A DNA stretch of 64,000 bases. Source: Sipunculus nudus. Its lineage: Eukaryota; Annelida; Sipuncula; Golfingiida; Sipunculidae. Positions within the stretch are counted from its first letter, which is position 1; the number at the start of each line of letters is the position of its first letter. Where the stretch lies: the NCBI GenBank assembly GCA_026874595.1, contig CM049314.1, positions 11,464,729-11,528,728 on the forward strand, in the 5' to 3' direction. Shown here in pieces: positions 60,595-64,000 of the stretch. Position numbers and translations under genes: made by a program. Below the pieces are notes generated by a model. The model was not told where the DNA came from and made no database searches. It saw only the letters and a list, made by a program, of their open reading frames with translations.

Positions 60595-60665
60595 CATTTG
60601 AGGTCAAGTTGAGTGGACGTAAAGGTCATTTCAAGGTCACATTTTTTAAATGTCAAGGTCATTAG
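60595..60665. promoter_or_regulatory. cluster of AGGTCA half-sites
   Basis: GAGGTCAAG, AAAGGTCA, TCAAGGTCA and a second TCAAGGTCA fall within about 60 bp. TCAAGGTCA is the monomer site type of ERR and NR5A receptors. It may be only the remnant of a TGACCT-type repeat like that in element A. Confidence 0.3.
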
Positions 60666-60759
60666 ACAACTGTGTGTTCATTAAAATCAGAGTAACCAGT
60701 GCAATGTAGTTCCAATTGATGGACATTGCAGATGTGTTTGCATACATTTTTGTCAGCCT

Positions 60760-61110
60760 AACAACAGTGAATCTTGATTAAATGTATAAATTCAGCTTGG
60801 CCTGGCTTGGTCAAAATATCGGGATCTGGATCCACTAGACTGGCTCCAGATATACTGCTGGTCAATAAGAGATAAGATAGATGTGAGCTACAGGGCACAG
60901 CAGCATGAAGAGCCCTCCATCCAGTCCAGACACTCCTAGTCAAACTACGTTCTAGACTGACATTAACACCAGGGGTGGCCAGTGGCCAGATGCTGGATTT
61001 GTAGCCACCCATGTAGTAGATAATGTGAGAGGAAATGAGATAGCGGGAGAGGAGTATCACATGGTCTGATGGGAATTCTCTGCATCTGTTCTCCTGTGTT
61101 AATACAGATA
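60760..61110 (-). CDS. candidate exon, unrecognised
   Basis: After an acceptor-like TTAACACAG near 61111, the minus strand is open to near 60758. It includes ENRCREFPSDHVILLSRYLI, then YYMGGYKSSIWPLATPGVNV and LVDPDPDILTKPGQAEFIHL. Composition is protein-like. No domain is recognisable and no donor is obvious. This may be one exon of the same gene as 60330-60582, or chance. Confidence 0.25.
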
Positions 61111-63697
61111 ATGCTTGAAACTTCAAAAGTAAGGTATCTTAAACATGCAAAAGATTATATTGTATTATATTGTATTATATCATATTATATTACATTAATA
61201 AATATTATATAATATGCCTATTTTCAACTTTAGAATAATTTGATAAAAATGTCAAATTGTCATAAAAAATACTGCCAGTAAATACAAAATAAAAATGATT
61301 GTATCAATGTAAATTCTATATTATATAAGTATTAATTTTTTAATTTAATAACCACTATATATTTGTTAATACAGATTCTTTCACATGCATGCACCATATT
61401 ATGTTAAACTTAAGTGACATACTTCCTCTGCCAACTGTTTGTGATGTTTCAAACAGACTAGATTCCCTCAGAAGTATAAACAATAAACCGCTAGCTCCCA
61501 AAAAATACTAGATCTGGCCCAGGTTATTATGCTTCTATGACTGATGGCCATTTAATTTTGTCTGTGGTTATATAACGTTTATGAGCATTTTATATAATTT
61601 GTGGTATATTGTATATAGACCATGTATCCATTCTTATCTCGTACATATGCCATTATACTTAATTCAACTGATTAAACTGCTACAGCTAAATGCAATTACC
61701 ATACAATAAATAAACCATACAAAATTACTGTCAGTTTTGTCATCACTGCATGCAACATGTTATATTACTTGGGATTACTGGGGTGCTGTTCCTATTGCCC
61801 AGTAAAATGCAATTAATATTTGCAAATAGCAATGAGCATACATGCCATACTGACCATAGCATTTACAATGGAAAACTTATAGGAGATCTAGGCTTTGTTT
61901 GAATAATTAACAACATGAAAGATGCATAAAAAACTGTACATACATTAAACAGATTAGGTTTAGCTGACTATCTGGCTACTTGCAACCCTTATACCCCTTT
62001 CTTCTGATAGCCTGCTAAAATTTACATCTGTTTAAACAACATGGATTTTTAAAAAAACAGCTCAACATTTTTTAATAAAACATAACTCTAAACTTGGCAC
62101 ATAAACTGGAACCCAGTTTTTCACCTCAACTTTACAATGACAGTCTCTCACTGCATGTGTCAAGAAATGTAAGTGAGCACTTGTTGAAATAATCTCAAAA
62201 GATGATTTCAAGTATTTAAACATTCATAGGACACCCAAAAACTTAGTGTGAGCATTCAATTATATAAACAGCATCACAGAGAGAATATACAGTACTAATA
62301 TAAGAAATTAAGGAACATCAGAACAGTAATCAGATGAGGCTTTCATCAGACATGCCGCTTAAAAAAATGAACTTCCAGTACTTCTTTTATTATATAATTC
62401 CTATATATTACCTACAGCTCTCGGATAGGAAAAGAATGATACAGTAATAATTCTTAATCATCTAATAGTACAATAAGTGTGGTGATTTAGTAAGTTCCAT
62501 TATGATTATATGATTAAGTCTTGATGGATCTGTTACTTGGTGCTCTAAAGCATCTAAAATGCTTTATAATAAACAAGCGGGTGTCTGCACTGACAAAGAT
62601 TTTCACCTGGGGGAAATGAATTGGCCACATTGTATCGCACACATGGTCATGAGCATATAGCTTTTCCGACATCTTGCCGTGGTTTGATGGAGTGGGGCAA
62701 ACACAAGGTTTAGCAAGTAATCTCTAGCGAGCAGTGAGTTCTATAGCAATCAGGTGATTCTGACAAGAACAACGAAAGTGAGCGAGCATCATGACCTGAA
62801 TCAACCAGATGCACACATACAGCTGGTAGCAAGGGTTCCTTTGATTTATTAGAGGTTTAATTATTCATCAGTTCTGGGCCGTCAGCTCCCACGCTATTAG
62901 CAGCCAGTCTTGGTCCTTAACAATCAGCGCTGCCATTAAGAGTCTGTATCACCACAGCTTCTGACCTGCACTACTAAAAACTTACTAGTTATTAATGCTT
63001 AACATGCCAGTAACTGCAGTACTGACACTTGTCTGTTACCTGCCCTCCTGTTTTGTAGGGCTGTTGACGTAATAAATAGCATACAGCATGTAGTTACATC
63101 TAGCTAACTAAGCATTACAGTGCAATTTGTGTTCTTGCTGGTCAAAGTACAAGTGAGGAAGTGTGTATTTCTTCTTTATTTATATGCATACTCACATTTT
63201 TTATGCTTAAAGATTAGATTCCAGTGGAAATGTCTTGAATTAACACCTAAAATCAGTGTCTTTCTCATTGCTTTTGCAGACAGAAATTGAAACATAAATT
63301 CATATAGATCACATCTATGTCTGAAACTCTGTGCATAGCACACATCTATCATTTCTGTGTGTCTGCCAGTAAAGTGTATAGCAGTCTCATATGTTCTAAT
63401 GGATGACTTGTCTGTCAGTGAATAAAATAAAAGGAAACATGCAGTTAATATCATTTATTACATTACATTTTAAAGTCTGATGACACTAACATGTCATTCA
63501 GATATAATCGTACAATTTACTTCAATTATCACAACCTCCAGAGAGCAGTCTGTTTTTATTGTTTCTGCTGACAAACATGCATGAAACACCTTCCTGTGCA
63601 ACAATGAAGAGTTGTGATAAAGACAATAACTTCAAAACTGAAAAACCCAGCATAAATCCATAAAAGGTCAGACAAAGCATGACATACTGCCTGAATA
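61111..63697. other. no gene seen; AT-rich, with a conserved-looking block
   Basis: A short TATTATATTG-type low-complexity run lies at 61147-61200. Positions 62590-62970 are GC-richer, complex and without open frames, containing TTAATTATTCATCA (homeodomain-like TAAT cores); this is my best guess for conserved non-coding DNA in the window. Minus-strand frames at 63176-63454 and 63522-63737 have no motif. Confidence 0.4.
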
Positions 63698-63790
63698 CAT
63701 GATAAAGTACCTGAGGTCTAAAGAAATACATGATCAAGTACCTGAGGTCTAAAGAAATACGTGATAAAGTTCCTGAGGTCTAAAGAAATT
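63698..63790. repeat. 31-bp tandem repeat, 3 copies
   Basis: CATGATAAAGTACCTGAGGT then CTAAAGAAATA repeats exactly three times with one to three substitutions per copy. Confidence 0.95.
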
Positions 63791-64000
63791 CAATCTGTCA
63801 GAAAATCTGTGTATTACTTTTCTTTAATTAACACTGAACAAAATCATAGCCCATGGGGGTTCCTGATATTATACAGATTAACCTGTCCTTTGCTAATTGC
63901 AAGCACCATGGAACTGACTGGCAGCCAGTGAAGATGACAGAGTACAGGAGGTTCCTGTCTGGTGAAAAAACAAAAACAACTTGAAATCCTATTAAAAGAA

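Overview
This is AT-rich animal DNA made almost entirely of repeats. I could not support a single intact protein-coding gene, rRNA or functional tRNA. The repeat style suggests a mollusc, most likely a bivalve: tandem TGACCTTTGACCT repeats, the phrase 'gggcccataactt', (ACGG)n tracts ending in CAGCTGAGCTAA, and tRNA-derived SINEs. That host call rests on recognising the style, not on a marker gene.

Layout. 0-4.3 kb is mostly unique, with one long-inverted-repeat MITE (1490-1834). 4.3-7.5 kb holds a modular element with a nuclear-receptor-site-like core (4321-6567), followed by a 34-bp minisatellite. 9.8-17.5 kb is a dimeric ~277-bp satellite, interrupted by a 4.2-kb terminal-inverted-repeat element (11835-16071), itself interrupted by a 2.66-kb modular element (13006-15664). 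17.5-26.3 kb is mostly featureless, with one short modular element (20384-21124) and a Harbinger-like MITE (23953-24237). 26.3-35.4 kb has SINEs, two more 2.6-kb modular elements (27150-29766, 32696-35376), a RecQ-like helicase remnant (~30.3-30.5 kb) and a hAT-like element (32013-32408).

36-58 kb is unusually dense in minisatellites (unit lengths 47, ~65, 19, 26, ~31, 36, 43, 93 and 24/27 bp). Among them lie a second hAT-like element (38884-39342), a foldback structure (43070-43441), a 5'-truncated LINE inside a SINE with an 86-bp target duplication (46645-47734), and a deleted pogo/Tigger-like element with TA target sites (51136-52274). 58-64 kb is mostly unique; it has weak candidate exons on the minus strand at 60.3-61.1 kb and stretches that resemble conserved non-coding DNA.

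The main result is a family of elements sharing fixed ends (ACAAGGGACC...GCTCAGCTG at the left, a palindromic hairpin plus CAGCTGAGCTAA at the right) but carrying different cores. Two cores are tandem duplications. This resembles Helentron-associated or bivalve 'pearl' elements. Long open frames in the window lie within minisatellites whose unit length is a multiple of three; I do not call them genes.
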